Assembly: GCA_018263395.1 (NCBI GenBank)
Contig: JAANXF010000022.1
Span: 1 to 54,039 of the forward strand
Direction of reading: 5' to 3'
Length of the DNA: 54,039 nt
DNA from: Methanonatronarchaeales archaeon
GTDB lineage: Archaea > Halobacteriota > Methanonatronarchaeia > JAANXF01
The position numbers were made by a program, and so were the translations under genes. Of the stretch, positions 23,943-32,949 are shown piece after piece (positions within the stretch are counted from its first letter, which is position 1; the number at the start of each line of letters is the position of its first letter). Under the pieces are notes generated by a model. It was given only the letters and a program-made list of their open reading frames with translations, had not been told where the DNA came from and ran no database searches.

Positions 23943-24238
23943 TGCTTCCCCTCGCACTGACCGTGACCGAGGGAGCGACGATCGTCCTCTCGCTGGCTAA
24001 CGTCTCTGTTTTGGCGGCAATTTCGGTCGTCTGGTTCAGGATATACCGGGTGCATGGAGGCCCGTCCAAGAGCATGTTCTTTGCCTTCGCCGCGATGTTC
24101 GCCGCCATCAGTTTCCTTGCGATGGAGGAGTTCGTGCAGTGGAAGCTGTGGTTCGAGGCGATGGAAATGGTGTCGTTCACTGCCTCCGGGGCGTTTCTGC
24201 TGGACGCGAGTTTCGACGTGGCGGCGGGGAAGCTGTAG
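23942..24238 (+). CDS. Small membrane protein, partner of the preceding gene
   Basis: A 98-residue protein with three hydrophobic segments, the first starting immediately (LPLALTVTEGATIVLSLAN). There is an acidic, Trp-containing loop (MEEFVQWKLWFEAMEMV) before the last helix. The ATG overlaps the upstream stop, which decides the start over a GTG 12 bases earlier. No family recognised. Together with its neighbour it could be a small two-subunit membrane complex, but that is inference from coupling only. Confidence 0.6.
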   Translation: MLPLALTVTEGATIVLSLANVSVLAAISVVWFRIYRVHGGPSKSMFFAFAAMFAAISFLAMEEFVQWKLWFEAMEMVSFTASGAFLLDASFDVAAGKL

Positions 24239-24278
24239 CGACAGGTTTTGGTTGAGGGGGGTCGATTAAAGGGTTCGA

Positions 24279-24361
24279 GCCGGGGTAGCCTAGCGGTAAG
24301 GCGCACGCTTGGAGAGCGTGTGGGTGTTCCGCCCTCGGGGGTTCAAATCCCTCTCCCGGCG
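24279..24361 (+). tRNA. tRNA-Ser (anticodon GGA)
   Basis: Type II tRNA with acceptor GCCGGGG/TCCCGGC, D-arm GCC/GGC, anticodon stem CACGC/GCGTG with loop TTGGAGA (anticodon GGA), a long variable arm, T-stem GGGGG/CCCTC and discriminator G, as expected for serine. CCA is not encoded. No intron. Confidence 0.95.
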
Positions 24362-24491
24362 CTTCGCTCAAACAGATTTGGGCCACGGGGAATCTGCAGT
24401 AAACTCTCGCAGCCCGGGCTGCGTCCGTTTCCCGGTGTTCTCGTCCTACCAGCCTCTCCGGGGCGCCGTCGCCCTACGGCCGCCTCTGGGC

Positions 24492-24686
24492 CTATATTAT
24501 CGCTTCGGCGTGGGGGCCGATATCTTCTATCCTCATGGTGGGGGTGTACACCACGTCTCCGCTCTTGACGAACCCGTGGGTGCATCCCCTGAAGCTCCCC
24601 CTGTCGAGGTCCCCCAGACAGAACTCGAGTTTTTCGAAAACCGTTTCCAGTTCCGCACAGGCTCCTGCGTGTTGGCACCCGGCCAT
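24492..24686 (-). CDS. Small four-cysteine protein of unknown function
   Basis: A 64-residue acidic protein with four cysteines (AGCQHAGACAELE, EFCLGDLD and RGCTHGF), which could bind a metal or form disulfides. Upstream on the same strand is an AT-rich block with GTATAACT twice in tandem (near 24693-24710) that probably holds its TATA box. The frame and composition look like a real short gene, but I recognise no family. It is followed, on the plus strand, by the tRNA-Ser gene. Confidence 0.5.
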   Translation of the reverse strand: MAGCQHAGACAELETVFEKLEFCLGDLDRGSFRGCTHGFVKSGDVVYTPTMRIEDIGPHAEAII

Positions 24687-24830
24687 GCCTATAGGTATAA
24701 CTGTATAACTATAATATTCTACCCTGAAAAGGGGGAAACGTCGAACTCGCGGGTCAGCCCGGCGACAGGGGCCCGTTTAGCGATGCGGCGAACTCGCGGT
24801 TGGGCGTAAAAGTTGCCGGAATCTGCACAT

Positions 24831-24839
24831 GAGGTTATA
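24831..24839 (+). promoter_or_regulatory. TATA box upstream of TFB
   Basis: GGTTATAAAG at about 24829-24838 is a good box A. Transcription would start near 24858, leaving an unusually long leader (roughly 85-110 nt) before TFB, which contains a 34-codon upstream ORF. Confidence 0.5.
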
Positions 24840-24864
24840 AAGGAAGAGGACCGTACTTAAGCCG

Positions 24865-24969
24865 ATGAGTATAGAGCCCGCGGTCCAGCGGTCCGGACCT
24901 GGGCCCGTTTCGGCGCCCCGTAACCGTCTCCCCGTACTCAGGTGCCGGGCAGCGGGGTGGTTACGTTGA
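24865..24969 (+). CDS. Possible upstream ORF in the TFB leader
   Basis: ATG 24865 opens a 34-codon frame (MSIEPAVQRSGPG...) rich in Arg and Pro that ends in TGA at 24967-24969. That stop overlaps the TFB in-frame TTG at 24966 as TTGA, the same coupling pattern seen at tupB/tupC and gatC/gatA. It might be a leader peptide controlling TFB or simply chance. No family. Confidence 0.3.
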   Translation: MSIEPAVQRSGPGPVSAPRNRLPVLRCRAAGWLR

Positions 24970-25877
24970 ACAGCAGCGAGGAGGCCCGGGAGGAGAGGAG
25001 GGAAGAGGAGGAGACCCGGTGCCCCGAGTGTGGCGGCCTCCTGGTCACGGCCGAGAAGAGGGGCGAGCTGCTGTGCAGCAAGTGCGGTCTCGTGCTCGAG
25101 GAGGAACGCATAGAGAGCGGCCCGGAGTGGAGGGCGTACACCCAGGGGGAGAGGGAGAAGAGGGCCCGGACGGGTGCACCGGAGACGGTGCTGCTCCACG
25201 AAAAGGGCCTCACGACGGAGATGGGGCGCGGAAGGAAGCTGAGCCCCGAGAAGAAACGGCAGTTCCGGAGGCTCCGTCAGCGGCACAAGGAGACGAGGAT
25301 GCGCACGTCCCAGGAGCGCTCGCTATCGACGGGTCTTCAGGAGCTCCGCCGCATGGCATCACAGATGGGGCTGCCCAAGGTCGTTCTCGAGCTGTCCGCG
25401 TCGGTGTACAAGCAGGCCGTGGAGCAGGAACTGCTCCCGGGAAGAAGTATAGAGGCCATGTCGTCGGCCTCCCTCTACATCGGCACGCGGCTGTCAAAGG
25501 CGCCGCGTACGCTAGACGAAATCTCGAAGGTCGCAACCGTTCCACGCACCGAAATCGGGCGTGCCGAGAGGTACATCCGTAGTGAACTCGAAGTCAACCT
25601 GCCACCGGTGTCCCCGAAGAAATTCCTTCCGAGGCTCGCCAGCGAGCTCGGTCTGAGCACAGAGGTGGAGCTCTCCGCCGGAAGGCTGATAGACAGGGCA
25701 TCTAAGGAGGGAATCGTAAGCGGCAGGGACCCGATGAGCATTGCCGCCTCCGCCCTCTACCTGGAGGCACGCAGGGGCGGCGAGGAAGTTACGCAGAGCG
25801 CGGTCGCGGATGCCTCGAACGTTTCGGAGGTCACTATCCGCAACAGGTATAAAGAACTGCAAGCAATTGAGCAGTAA
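24942..25877 (+). CDS. tfb: Transcription initiation factor TFB
   Basis: A TFIIB homologue of about 310 residues: N-terminal zinc ribbon (RCPECGGLLVTAEKRGELLC then SKCGLVLEEERIE), a B-finger-like charged linker, and two cyclin-fold repeats (about 120-310) with LPKVVLELSASVYKQAVEQE and the HTH that reads BRE (VADASNVSEVTIRNRYKEL near the end). TFB recruits RNA polymerase to TBP-bound promoters. Possible starts are GTG 24942, GTG 24957 or TTG 24966; the last is favoured by overlap with an upstream ORF and by a GGGGTGGT just before it. Start uncertain, identity certain. Confidence 0.93.
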   Translation: MPGSGVVTLNSSEEAREERREEEETRCPECGGLLVTAEKRGELLCSKCGLVLEEERIESGPEWRAYTQGEREKRARTGAPETVLLHEKGLTTEMGRGRKLSPEKKRQFRRLRQRHKETRMRTSQERSLSTGLQELRRMASQMGLPKVVLELSASVYKQAVEQELLPGRSIEAMSSASLYIGTRLSKAPRTLDEISKVATVPRTEIGRAERYIRSELEVNLPPVSPKKFLPRLASELGLSTEVELSAGRLIDRASKEGIVSGRDPMSIAASALYLEARRGGEEVTQSAVADASNVSEVTIRNRYKELQAIEQ

Positions 25878-26089
25878 TGGGAGCGATGAAGGAGTACGGC
25901 TGTCCACGCTGCGGGGGCTCCGCTGCGATGGAGGACTTCGAGGCCAGGCCGGTGTTCAACAACGGGGGAAGCATGGACTCGCTGGAGCTCGTAGTTGAGA
26001 GCTGGTGCGAGGACTGCAGTGCGGCCTCCCTGTTCACGGATACCGTAACGGTGAACTCGTTCGTGGACACGCTGAGGTCGCTGGATTAA
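25877..26089 (+). CDS. Small zinc-ribbon protein
   Basis: A 70-residue protein with CPRCGG near the N-terminus and CEDC about 35 residues later, giving a likely four-cysteine zinc site, then an acidic C-terminus. The ATG overlaps the TFB stop (TAATG), so it is probably cotranslated with TFB. Function unknown; a role linked to transcription is only suggested by position. Confidence 0.6.
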   Translation: MGAMKEYGCPRCGGSAAMEDFEARPVFNNGGSMDSLELVVESWCEDCSAASLFTDTVTVNSFVDTLRSLD

Positions 26090-26199
26090 TACAGACACCG
26101 GGGGTATAGCCGGGGGCGCCCTGAGCACAGACAGTCCGGGCTGCCGAAAGTCGGCTTTAAATCCCGTACCCTTTTCAGTGCTTCAGGCCAACTCTATAT

Positions 26200-26856
26200 A
26201 TGCATCTCACCTGGAGGGGGCACTCCTGTTTCGAGGTGGAGACCGCCGGCAAAACGTTCCTGATAGACCCCTTCCTGGAGGCCTCCGACGCGTCCCCGCG
26301 GGGTCTCGAACCCGACGTGGTGCTCGTGACGCACGGCCACGGTGACCACGTGGGCAGCGCGGCCGAGTTTGACTCACCCGTCGTGGCGATTCCGGAGATC
26401 GCCCACCGCCTCTCGGAGCTGGGCTGCCGGACCGTCGACATGAACATCGGGGGAACCGTATCCTTCGGCGAAGCGATGGTACACATGACGATGGCGTTCC
26501 ACTCCTCGTCGATGGAGGGATACGAGGTCTACGGCGGCATGCCGGCCGGGTACGTTATAGAGGGGGACTGCTCCGTGTACCACGCCGGGGACACCTCGCT
26601 CTTCCGCGACATGGTTACCATCGGTGATATGCTGGAGCCCGACGTCGCGCTGCTGCCGATCGGTGACCACTACACGATGGGTCCGCGGAGCGCGGCCGTG
26701 GCCGCGGAGTGGCTCGGCGTGGAGGTCGCCATACCCATGCACTTCGACACCTTCCCGGCGATAGAGCAGAGCGCCGATGACTTCGTGTCGATGCTTCCGG
26801 GGGACGTGGACGGGGCGGTTCTGAAACCGGGCGAGACGTTCGAGAGGGGTGTCTGA
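26200..26856 (+). CDS. UPF0173-type metal-dependent hydrolase (metallo-beta-lactamase fold)
   Basis: A 218-residue metallo-beta-lactamase-fold protein of the UPF0173/YtkL type: GHSCFEVETAGKTFLIDPF, VTHGHGDHVG (HxHxDH metal motif, about residues 45-50), YHAGDTSLF and IPMHFDTFP with the C-terminal metal His. It probably binds two metal ions and hydrolyses an unknown substrate in the cytosol. It overlaps the next MBL-fold gene by 8 bases. Confidence 0.85.
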   Translation: MHLTWRGHSCFEVETAGKTFLIDPFLEASDASPRGLEPDVVLVTHGHGDHVGSAAEFDSPVVAIPEIAHRLSELGCRTVDMNIGGTVSFGEAMVHMTMAFHSSSMEGYEVYGGMPAGYVIEGDCSVYHAGDTSLFRDMVTIGDMLEPDVALLPIGDHYTMGPRSAAVAAEWLGVEVAIPMHFDTFPAIEQSADDFVSMLPGDVDGAVLKPGETFERGV

Positions 26857-27814
26857 GCTGCCGACCGGGCGCGGCATGCTTCCGCTGAGGCGAAAAACGG
26901 CGAGGGGCTTCAAGCCCCACTTCGCGGCGAGGTTTCTCCACGACGGCTCTCGCTTAACCCTGGGTTTCGATACATCCCGGTGCGGGGAGTGCGACCACTT
27001 CCTGATAACCCACGCACACTCCGACCACGCAGGGAGGTCTGCTATGCTTTCCGAGCGCTCGGTCGCCTCCGTCGAGACCGCCAGGGCCCTGGAGCTACTG
27101 ACGGGGAGGAGTTACAGTGGAGTCACCTTCCGTGTCAGGGATACCCTCGGCCTCGGCGTGGAGGTTGACACTTACGACACGGGGCACACGGTCGGCTCTA
27201 CGGCTTTTTCGTGGGAGAACGACTCCGGCGTGAGGTTTCTGGTCACCGGGGACGTGAAGGATTACTCGGACCTTCCGGGGTGCGACGTCCTGCTACCCGA
27301 GGCGACGTACGGCGACCCCTCGAACCCGTCCCACGTCTTCGAGGACGAAGATGAGAGGCTAGCGGAGGTGGTGGGGGACGCGGAGAACCTGTTCCTCGGT
27401 GCGTACACCTTCGGTAAGGCGCAGAGGGCCGCGGATCTCGTGAGGGAGTTCGGCTACACCGGCCCGATAGGCATGGACGGCGGGGCCAGGCGCGTGACGG
27501 AGGAGCTGATGGACGTCGGACCGTTCTGCGAGCCGGGAGAGGCGTCGGTAAACATAGTCAGCCCCTGGTCAATGGGTGCAGGGAACAACTTCGTGCTCAG
27601 CGGGAGAGAGGAGTACAGTCGCCGCATCGGCATAAGCGACCACCTCGACCGCGAAGGGCTTCTGGACATGGTCGAGCACTGCGGACCTGAGCTGGTGCTT
27701 CCATACCACCCGGACGACAGGGATGCCTGCCTGAGATTTTCCGGATACGTGGAGGCCGAGCTGGGCGTGGAGGCCGCGCCGCTGCACGACCGGGCGGAAA
27801 CCGTGGTGCTCTAG
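26849..27814 (+). CDS. Metallo-beta-lactamase-fold exonuclease-like protein
   Basis: A 321-residue protein with HAHSDHAGR (HxHxDH, about residues 51-57), DTGHTVGSTAF and FLVTGDVKD, the arrangement of the beta-CASP/YSH1-like and MBL-exonuclease families involved in RNA or DNA processing. The start GTG overlaps the preceding UPF0173-type gene by 8 bases, so they are cotranscribed. The C-terminal half is shorter than in full RNase J/CPSF-type enzymes and a KH domain is absent, so I leave substrate and polarity open. Confidence 0.75.
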   Translation: MSELPTGRGMLPLRRKTARGFKPHFAARFLHDGSRLTLGFDTSRCGECDHFLITHAHSDHAGRSAMLSERSVASVETARALELLTGRSYSGVTFRVRDTLGLGVEVDTYDTGHTVGSTAFSWENDSGVRFLVTGDVKDYSDLPGCDVLLPEATYGDPSNPSHVFEDEDERLAEVVGDAENLFLGAYTFGKAQRAADLVREFGYTGPIGMDGGARRVTEELMDVGPFCEPGEASVNIVSPWSMGAGNNFVLSGREEYSRRIGISDHLDREGLLDMVEHCGPELVLPYHPDDRDACLRFSGYVEAELGVEAAPLHDRAETVVL

Positions 27815-27983
27815 CAAACCTATCACTAATCTTAATCAGTCCATCCGCAGGGACCCCCTACCGGACGAGTTCCTTGATCCGTTCGAGAGAAGGCGTCAGG
27901 CGAGTTCGACGGATCGACGGGAGTCCACCGGGTCAACGGGAACATTGAAGCCTCGGCTCCCCGAAATCCGGTCGGTGACAGAG

Positions 27984-28526
27984 ATGCGTCCCATGACCGA
28001 GTCGAACCTGCACAGCGCGTTCGCCGGAGAGAGCCAGGCCAACGTGCGTTACCGGATCTACGCCGAAAAGGCGGATAGGGAGGATTTCCAGAACGTGGCG
28101 AGGCTCTTCCGCGCCATAGCTTACGCCGAGAGGGTGCACGCCACGAACCACCTGACGAGGGTGCCTCAGGACGACGGGTCCTTCGCCGGAGAGAACCCGT
28201 ACGGCGTCGGGTCGACGGCGGAGAACTTGCAGAAGGGCATCGACGGGGAGAACTTCGAGGTCGCCGAGATGTACCCCGCGTACCTCGAGGTCGCGAAGAT
28301 GCAGGGCGAGGAAAGGGCCGAGCAGTCCTTCCACTGGGCCCTGGAGACCGAGAAGGTGCACGCCGGCATGTTTCAGGAGGCGAGGCAGTCAGTCGACTCG
28401 GGGCAGGACATCGAGCTCGGACCCGTCCAGATATGCGGGGTATGCGGATACACCGTGGAGGGTGACACGCCGGACAGGTGCCCCATATGCAACGCCCCGG
28501 GGGACAGGTTCAGGAAGTTCGCCTGA
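27984..28526 (+). CDS. Rubrerythrin
   Basis: A 180-residue protein with the di-iron four-helix domain (ESQANVRYRIYAEKADRED, AERVHATNH, then ERAEQSFHWALETEKVHAGM) supplying the Glu/His ligands, and a C-terminal rubredoxin-like knuckle (CGVCGYTVEGDTPDRCPICN). It reduces hydrogen peroxide and protects anaerobes from oxidative stress. I use ATG 27984 because homologues begin close to MTESNLHSAFAGES; an in-frame TTG at 27945 exists. It is convergent with the SUMT gene. Confidence 0.92.
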   Translation: MRPMTESNLHSAFAGESQANVRYRIYAEKADREDFQNVARLFRAIAYAERVHATNHLTRVPQDDGSFAGENPYGVGSTAENLQKGIDGENFEVAEMYPAYLEVAKMQGEERAEQSFHWALETEKVHAGMFQEARQSVDSGQDIELGPVQICGVCGYTVEGDTPDRCPICNAPGDRFRKFA

Positions 28527-28549
28527 AAAATTGATTCCCGGTCCGGAAT

Positions 28550-29272
28550 TCACTCTTCCCAGAACGAGCCGAGCCTGACGACCTCTCCTATGACTATGAC
28601 GGCAGGCGGACGCAGGTCCTCCCGCTCCGCCACGTCCACGACGTCTCCGAGGGTTCCCCAGACCACGCGCTCCCCTTCCCGGTAGCCGCGTTCGAACGCC
28701 GCAATCGGCGTACCTGGGCCACGGACATCCGTTACTTTTTCGACAATTTCGGGAAGGTTGCCCACCCCCATCAGGACGACTATGGTTCCCACGTTCGCGA
28801 TGGACCGCCACTCCACCTGCTTCTCCGGCTTGGTCGGGTCCTCGTGCCCGGTCACGACGCAGAACGACGTGGAGATTCCGCGGTGCGTGACGGGAACGCC
28901 GTACTTCGCCGGGACAGAGACGGCGCTGGTTACCCCCGGCACGACCTCGTACTCTATCGACTCCTCTCTCAGGCGAAGCATCTCCTCCCCGCCCCTTCCG
29001 AACACGAAGGGGTCGCCGCCCTTCAGCCTGGCGACGACGTTTCCCTCCCGCGCCTTCTCGACCAGAATCTTCTCGATTTCGTCCTGCGTCAGGGTGTGGT
29101 CGCCGGCACTCTTTCCGGCATCTATCGTCTCGGCATCGAGACCCTCGAACAGTGCCTCGTCGGCGAGGTTGTCATAGACCACGACGTCCGCCTCCCTCAG
29201 CGCACTCGCGCCCCTGACCGTTATCAGGTCGGACGCCGGTGACGCGCCTATCAGGAACACCTTTCCGGGCAT
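28550..29272 (-). CDS. cobA: Uroporphyrinogen-III C-methyltransferase
   Basis: A 240-residue SAM-dependent tetrapyrrole methylase that turns uroporphyrinogen III into precorrin-2, the branch to siroheme, cobalamin, F430 and alternative heme. Family motifs: [33 protein letters not shown] and the SAM-site GHEDP. The usual N-terminal GAGPGDPxLLT appears here as [10 protein letters not shown], two or three residues shorter, an oddity. It starts directly after the hemC stop (ATG follows TAG) and is the last gene of the hemB-hemL-hemC unit. Confidence 0.9.
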   Translation of the reverse strand: MPGKVFLIGASPASDLITVRGASALREADVVVYDNLADEALFEGLDAETIDAGKSAGDHTLTQDEIEKILVEKAREGNVVARLKGGDPFVFGRGGEEMLRLREESIEYEVVPGVTSAVSVPAKYGVPVTHRGISTSFCVVTGHEDPTKPEKQVEWRSIANVGTIVVLMGVGNLPEIVEKVTDVRGPGTPIAAFERGYREGERVVWGTLGDVVDVAEREDLRPPAVIVIGEVVRLGSFWEE

Positions 29273-30136
29273 CTACATCAGCCTCCTGGCCGCATCCCTC
29301 CCGAGCGAGTCCGCGTCCCCGGGCGAGCCACTCAGTTCGACGTGCACACCTTTTTCGTAGTCGGCGGCCCTCAGGACCAGCTCCCCGTCCTCGACGGTTC
29401 CGTGGGCACCTACGGGCTCGACGCAGCCGGTTCCCAGCTCGTTGAGCAGGGCACGCTCGGCCTCCGTCCCCCGGCGCGCAGGCTCGTCGTCCAGCACCCG
29501 CGAGACGGTCCCGGCTTCCTCGCTGCCGTCCCTCGCCGACACCGCGATGGCGCCCTGCCCGGGCGCTGGAAGGAAGTCCTCCAGCGGAAGCCTCTCGTTT
29601 ATCACATCTGTGAGACCGAGCCTCTCGAGCCCGGCCTCGGCCAGCATCACCGCGTCGACCTCGTCACCGACCTTCCCTATCCTTGTCTCGACGTTTCCCC
29701 GTATCCCGACCACCTCGAGGTCCGGCCTCACGCGCAGCAACTGGGCACGCCGCCTCGGCGAGCCCGTCCCCACGCTTCCTCCATCGGGAAGCTCCTCGAG
29801 GGTGTAGCCACACAGCACGTCCCTTACGGACGCCCGCGGGGGAACCGCCGCGATCTCGACTCCCTCGGGCAGGTCAGTGGGTACGTCCTTCATGGAGTGG
29901 ACAGCCACGTCCACGTCCCCGTTGAGCAGTGCGGCGTCGAGCTCCCTAGTGAATAGGCCGTCGCCCTCCACCTCCCTTATCGACCTCCACTCGTCCCTGC
30001 GGTCGCCCAGGGTTTCGACCTCCACCACCCCGGCATCGACGCCCTCCTCTTCGAGGCTCCTCTTTATCATGGAGGCCTGGGTAAGCGCCAGTCTGCTACC
30101 CCTCGTGCCTATCTTCAATCGACCACCCTTGACCAC
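29273..30136 (-). CDS. hemC: Hydroxymethylbilane synthase (porphobilinogen deaminase)
   Basis: A 287-residue enzyme that links four porphobilinogens into hydroxymethylbilane. It begins IGTRGSRLALTQASMIKRSL and has the hinge ...VAVHSMKDVPTDLP with the catalytic Asp region. The dipyrromethane-cofactor Cys is in LGTGCVEPVGAHG. It starts two bases from the hemL stop, within the tetrapyrrole operon. Confidence 0.95.
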   Translation of the reverse strand: MVKGGRLKIGTRGSRLALTQASMIKRSLEEEGVDAGVVEVETLGDRRDEWRSIREVEGDGLFTRELDAALLNGDVDVAVHSMKDVPTDLPEGVEIAAVPPRASVRDVLCGYTLEELPDGGSVGTGSPRRRAQLLRVRPDLEVVGIRGNVETRIGKVGDEVDAVMLAEAGLERLGLTDVINERLPLEDFLPAPGQGAIAVSARDGSEEAGTVSRVLDDEPARRGTEAERALLNELGTGCVEPVGAHGTVEDGELVLRAADYEKGVHVELSGSPGDADSLGRDAARRLM

Positions 30137-30137
30137 G

Positions 30138-31400
30138 TTATACGGTACCTAGAGCCCTGGAGACCGCTTCCGCGGTCTCCCGGAGCTCCTCCTCACCATG
30201 TGCGGCTGAGACAAAGACGGTTTCGTACTGGGACGGCGGGAAGTAGACGTCTCTCTTCGCCATCTCGAGGTGCAGCCTGTCGTATCTCCCGGTGTCGCAC
30301 CCGTCCACATCCGCCTTATTTACCGCGGGCCCGTCCCTCAACAGTAGGGAGAACATGGACGCTACCCCCTGCACGTGCGCCTCCTGGCCCTCGAGCTCCT
30401 CCGACAGCGCGTTCCTGAGGTACCCGCCCTTCTCAGCGGCCAGCTCCACGGCGTTCTCCTCATCCAGCACGTCGAGGGTCGCCAGTGCCCCCTCCACGGT
30501 GACCGGGTTGCCGCTGAACGTCCCCGCCTGGTATACGTCCCCGGACGGACTGAGGTCTTCCATTATCTCTCCACGGCCCCCGAACATCCCGACCGGGAAC
30601 CCCCCGCCCGCCACCTTTCCCAGCGTGGTGAGGTCCGGCGTAACGCCGAACCGCTCCTGGGCGCCTCCGGTTGAGACGCGGAACCCCGTTATCACTTCGT
30701 CAAATATTAGCAGGGACCAGAAGTCCTCCGTTATCTCTCTCAGGAACTTCAGGAACCCGTCCTCCGGAGGGATGCAGCCGTAGTTCCCGAACACCGGCTC
30801 CGTGATTACGCAGGCGATGTCGTCGCCGTGCTCGCCGAAGGCGCGGCGCACCGACGACTCGTCGTTCCACTCCGCGACCACGGTGTGTTTGGCGAGGTCC
30901 ACCGGGACCCCGGGCGAGTCCGGTGCCCCGTGGGTGGCGGCACCGCTACCGGCCTTCACCAGCACGGAGTCGTGAGCCCCGTGAAACCCGCCGTTGAATT
31001 TCAGTACCTTGTCGCGCCCGGTATATCCCCTCGCTAGACGAATCGCCGACATCGTGGCCTCGGTCCCGGTGTTCACTATTCGCAGCCTGTCCATCGAGGG
31101 GAAATGCCCCTCCACCCGCCGGGCTAGCTCCGTCTCGCCCTCGGTGGCCGTGCCGAGGGCCCAGCCGTCTCCCACCCGCTCCCTGACGCGCTCCACCACC
31201 GTGGGGTGGGCGTGCCCCAGAATCATTGGTCCGAATGCGAGCGAGTAGTCCACGTACTCGTTCCCGTCCACGTCGTATATCTTGCTTCCCTCGCCCCTCT
31301 CCATGAATATGGGGTGGGGCTCGTAGGACCTGGCCGGGCTGTTCACGCCCCCGACCAGGTGCTTCTGGGCCTCCTCGAACAGCTCACGCGACCTGTCCAC
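30138..31400 (-). CDS. hemL: Glutamate-1-semialdehyde 2,1-aminomutase
   Basis: A 420-residue PLP enzyme that makes 5-aminolevulinate from glutamate-1-semialdehyde (C5 pathway). The Lys that binds PLP is in [15 protein letters not shown], the family's loop region before it is [14 protein letters not shown], and the opening region has [11 protein letters not shown]. It overlaps the end of hemB by 17 bases. The partner glutamyl-tRNA reductase (hemA) is not in the window. Confidence 0.95.
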   Translation of the reverse strand: MDRSRELFEEAQKHLVGGVNSPARSYEPHPIFMERGEGSKIYDVDGNEYVDYSLAFGPMILGHAHPTVVERVRERVGDGWALGTATEGETELARRVEGHFPSMDRLRIVNTGTEATMSAIRLARGYTGRDKVLKFNGGFHGAHDSVLVKAGSGAATHGAPDSPGVPVDLAKHTVVAEWNDESSVRRAFGEHGDDIACVITEPVFGNYGCIPPEDGFLKFLREITEDFWSLLIFDEVITGFRVSTGGAQERFGVTPDLTTLGKVAGGGFPVGMFGGRGEIMEDLSPSGDVYQAGTFSGNPVTVEGALATLDVLDEENAVELAAEKGGYLRNALSEELEGQEAHVQGVASMFSLLLRDGPAVNKADVDGCDTGRYDRLHLEMAKRDVYFPPSQYETVFVSAAHGEEELRETAEAVSRALGTV

Positions 31401-32349
31401 TCTCGGCGACCTCCTTTGCGAAGTACGTTATTACCACGTCGGCCCCGGCCCTCTTAACGGAGAGCAGGCTCTCCACCACCGCCTCCCCGGGCAGCAGGCC
31501 GTTCTCCACCGCACCCGCCAGCATCGAGTACTCGCCGCTGACCTGGTAAGCCGCCAGTGGCAGGTCGAACCGCTGCCGGGTCTCCCTGATTACGTCGAGG
31601 TAGGGCATCGCCGGCTTCACCATCAATACGTCCGCACCCTCCTCATAGTCCAGCAGGTTCTCGACCTGTGCCTCCCGGCGCTGAGAGGGCTGTATCTGGT
31701 AGCCCCCTCTGTGCCCTTCGAACCCGGAGCCCGCCGCCTCCCTGAAGGGGCCGTAGAACCCGGACGCGTACTTGGCGGAGTAGGACATCACGCCGACCTC
31801 CCCGAAGCCCCCGTCGTCCAGGGCACTCCTGACGGCCTGTACCATGCCGTCCATCATGCCGCTCGGTGACACGAAGTCGGCCCCCGCGCTGGCCTGCGAC
31901 AGGGCGACCCTCTCCAGGGCCTCCAGCGTGGCGTCGTTGTCGGGGGCGGTTCCTCCGTTCAGCGGACCGCAGTGGCCGTGGGACGTGTACTCGCAGAGGC
32001 ACGTGTCTGCCATCAGCACGAGTTCGGTCTCCTCCCCCATGCGGCGGAGGGCCTCCTGCACCGCCTCTCCCTCGCTCCAGGCCGAGGACCCCGCATCGTC
32101 CTTCTCCTCCGGCACTCCGAAGAGGAGCACCGCCGGTACGCCCAGCTCCTCCACCTCTTTTGCCTCCTTCACCGCACTCTCTACGGGGAGCCTCTCGATT
32201 CCCGGCATCGAGCCTATCGGCACCGCCTCGTCTCTGTGCTCTACGAAAATAGGGTATACGAGGTCGGAGGCGCGAACGTCGGCTTCTGCAAACAGCGTCC
32301 TCGTGGCGGCTCCCGACCTAAGCCTGCGCATCCGCCTCTCCGGGAACAT
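31384..32349 (-). CDS. hemB: Delta-aminolevulinic acid dehydratase (porphobilinogen synthase)
   Basis: A 321-residue enzyme condensing two 5-aminolevulinates to porphobilinogen. The metal-binding loop [13 protein letters not shown] carries three Cys, so it is of the zinc type. Catalytic lysines are in [16 protein letters not shown] and [15 protein letters not shown]. It is the first gene of the hemB-hemL-hemC-SUMT operon and begins 28 bases after the zinc-finger protein gene's stop. Confidence 0.95.
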   Translation of the reverse strand: MFPERRMRRLRSGAATRTLFAEADVRASDLVYPIFVEHRDEAVPIGSMPGIERLPVESAVKEAKEVEELGVPAVLLFGVPEEKDDAGSSAWSEGEAVQEALRRMGEETELVLMADTCLCEYTSHGHCGPLNGGTAPDNDATLEALERVALSQASAGADFVSPSGMMDGMVQAVRSALDDGGFGEVGVMSYSAKYASGFYGPFREAAGSGFEGHRGGYQIQPSQRREAQVENLLDYEEGADVLMVKPAMPYLDVIRETRQRFDLPLAAYQVSGEYSMLAGAVENGLLPGEAVVESLLSVKRAGADVVITYFAKEVAESGQVA

Positions 32350-32377
32350 CTCCTCTAACCTCGGTCCGGCCCTATTT

Positions 32378-32947
32378 TTACCTTTTGCCGGACACGCCGT
32401 AGACGCGCTTTACATCCCTCGCCCGTGCCCTCCTCGCCTTTCCCTCATCCGTAAGCACCGATTTTACCGTGAAGACCTCCCCCCGTCTCCTGAGGGTCTC
32501 CCCCACCTCCACGTACTCGTCTCCCCCCATCTTCACCTTATCCGACACCGTTTTTTCACCCGCGTGGAGGGAGAGGGGCACCTCCACGACCCCTACGTCC
32601 ACGGTCCAGACCGTGTCCGCCTCCTCTGCGGACGCCGACTCCGCCCTTCCCTCGCCCACCTCTATGGCCGTTACCTCGAGGTCGTCCAGCCGGTCTCCGA
32701 CGCGGACCTCTTCGTCGGGAAACAGGTGCAGCGTCTCCACGCGGGACTCGCCCTCGCGACTCACAACGGCTTCGACCTCTATGGGTTTAGGGACCCGGAG
32801 CTCGGTCCGGTGGACCGTGTCGCAGCGTGAGCACCTGACGGTAGCCTCGAAGTACAGGCGTCTTCCCCTGCTGCCCCTCCTCGACCTGAGGACCTCGTGC
32901 TCCACCGCCTCGTCCGGGGAGCAGGAGGGACAGGTTACCTCCAGCAT
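32378..32947 (-). CDS. HVO_0476-family zinc-finger protein
   Basis: A 189-residue archaeal protein of the family called HVO_0476: two CxxC pairs (CPSC at about 6-9 and CSRC at about 39-42) make a zinc finger, followed by a beta-rich, acidic domain with VGDRLDDLEVTAIEV and a basic C-terminus. The role is unknown, though it often lies next to RNA-related genes. It begins two bases after the fibrillarin stop, so it belongs to the same transcript. An upstream extension of the frame is antisense-like and not used. Confidence 0.8.
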   Translation of the reverse strand: MLEVTCPSCSPDEAVEHEVLRSRRGSRGRRLYFEATVRCSRCDTVHRTELRVPKPIEVEAVVSREGESRVETLHLFPDEEVRVGDRLDDLEVTAIEVGEGRAESASAEEADTVWTVDVGVVEVPLSLHAGEKTVSDKVKMGGDEYVEVGETLRRRGEVFTVKSVLTDEGKARRARARDVKRVYGVSGKR

Positions 32948-32949
32948 CC

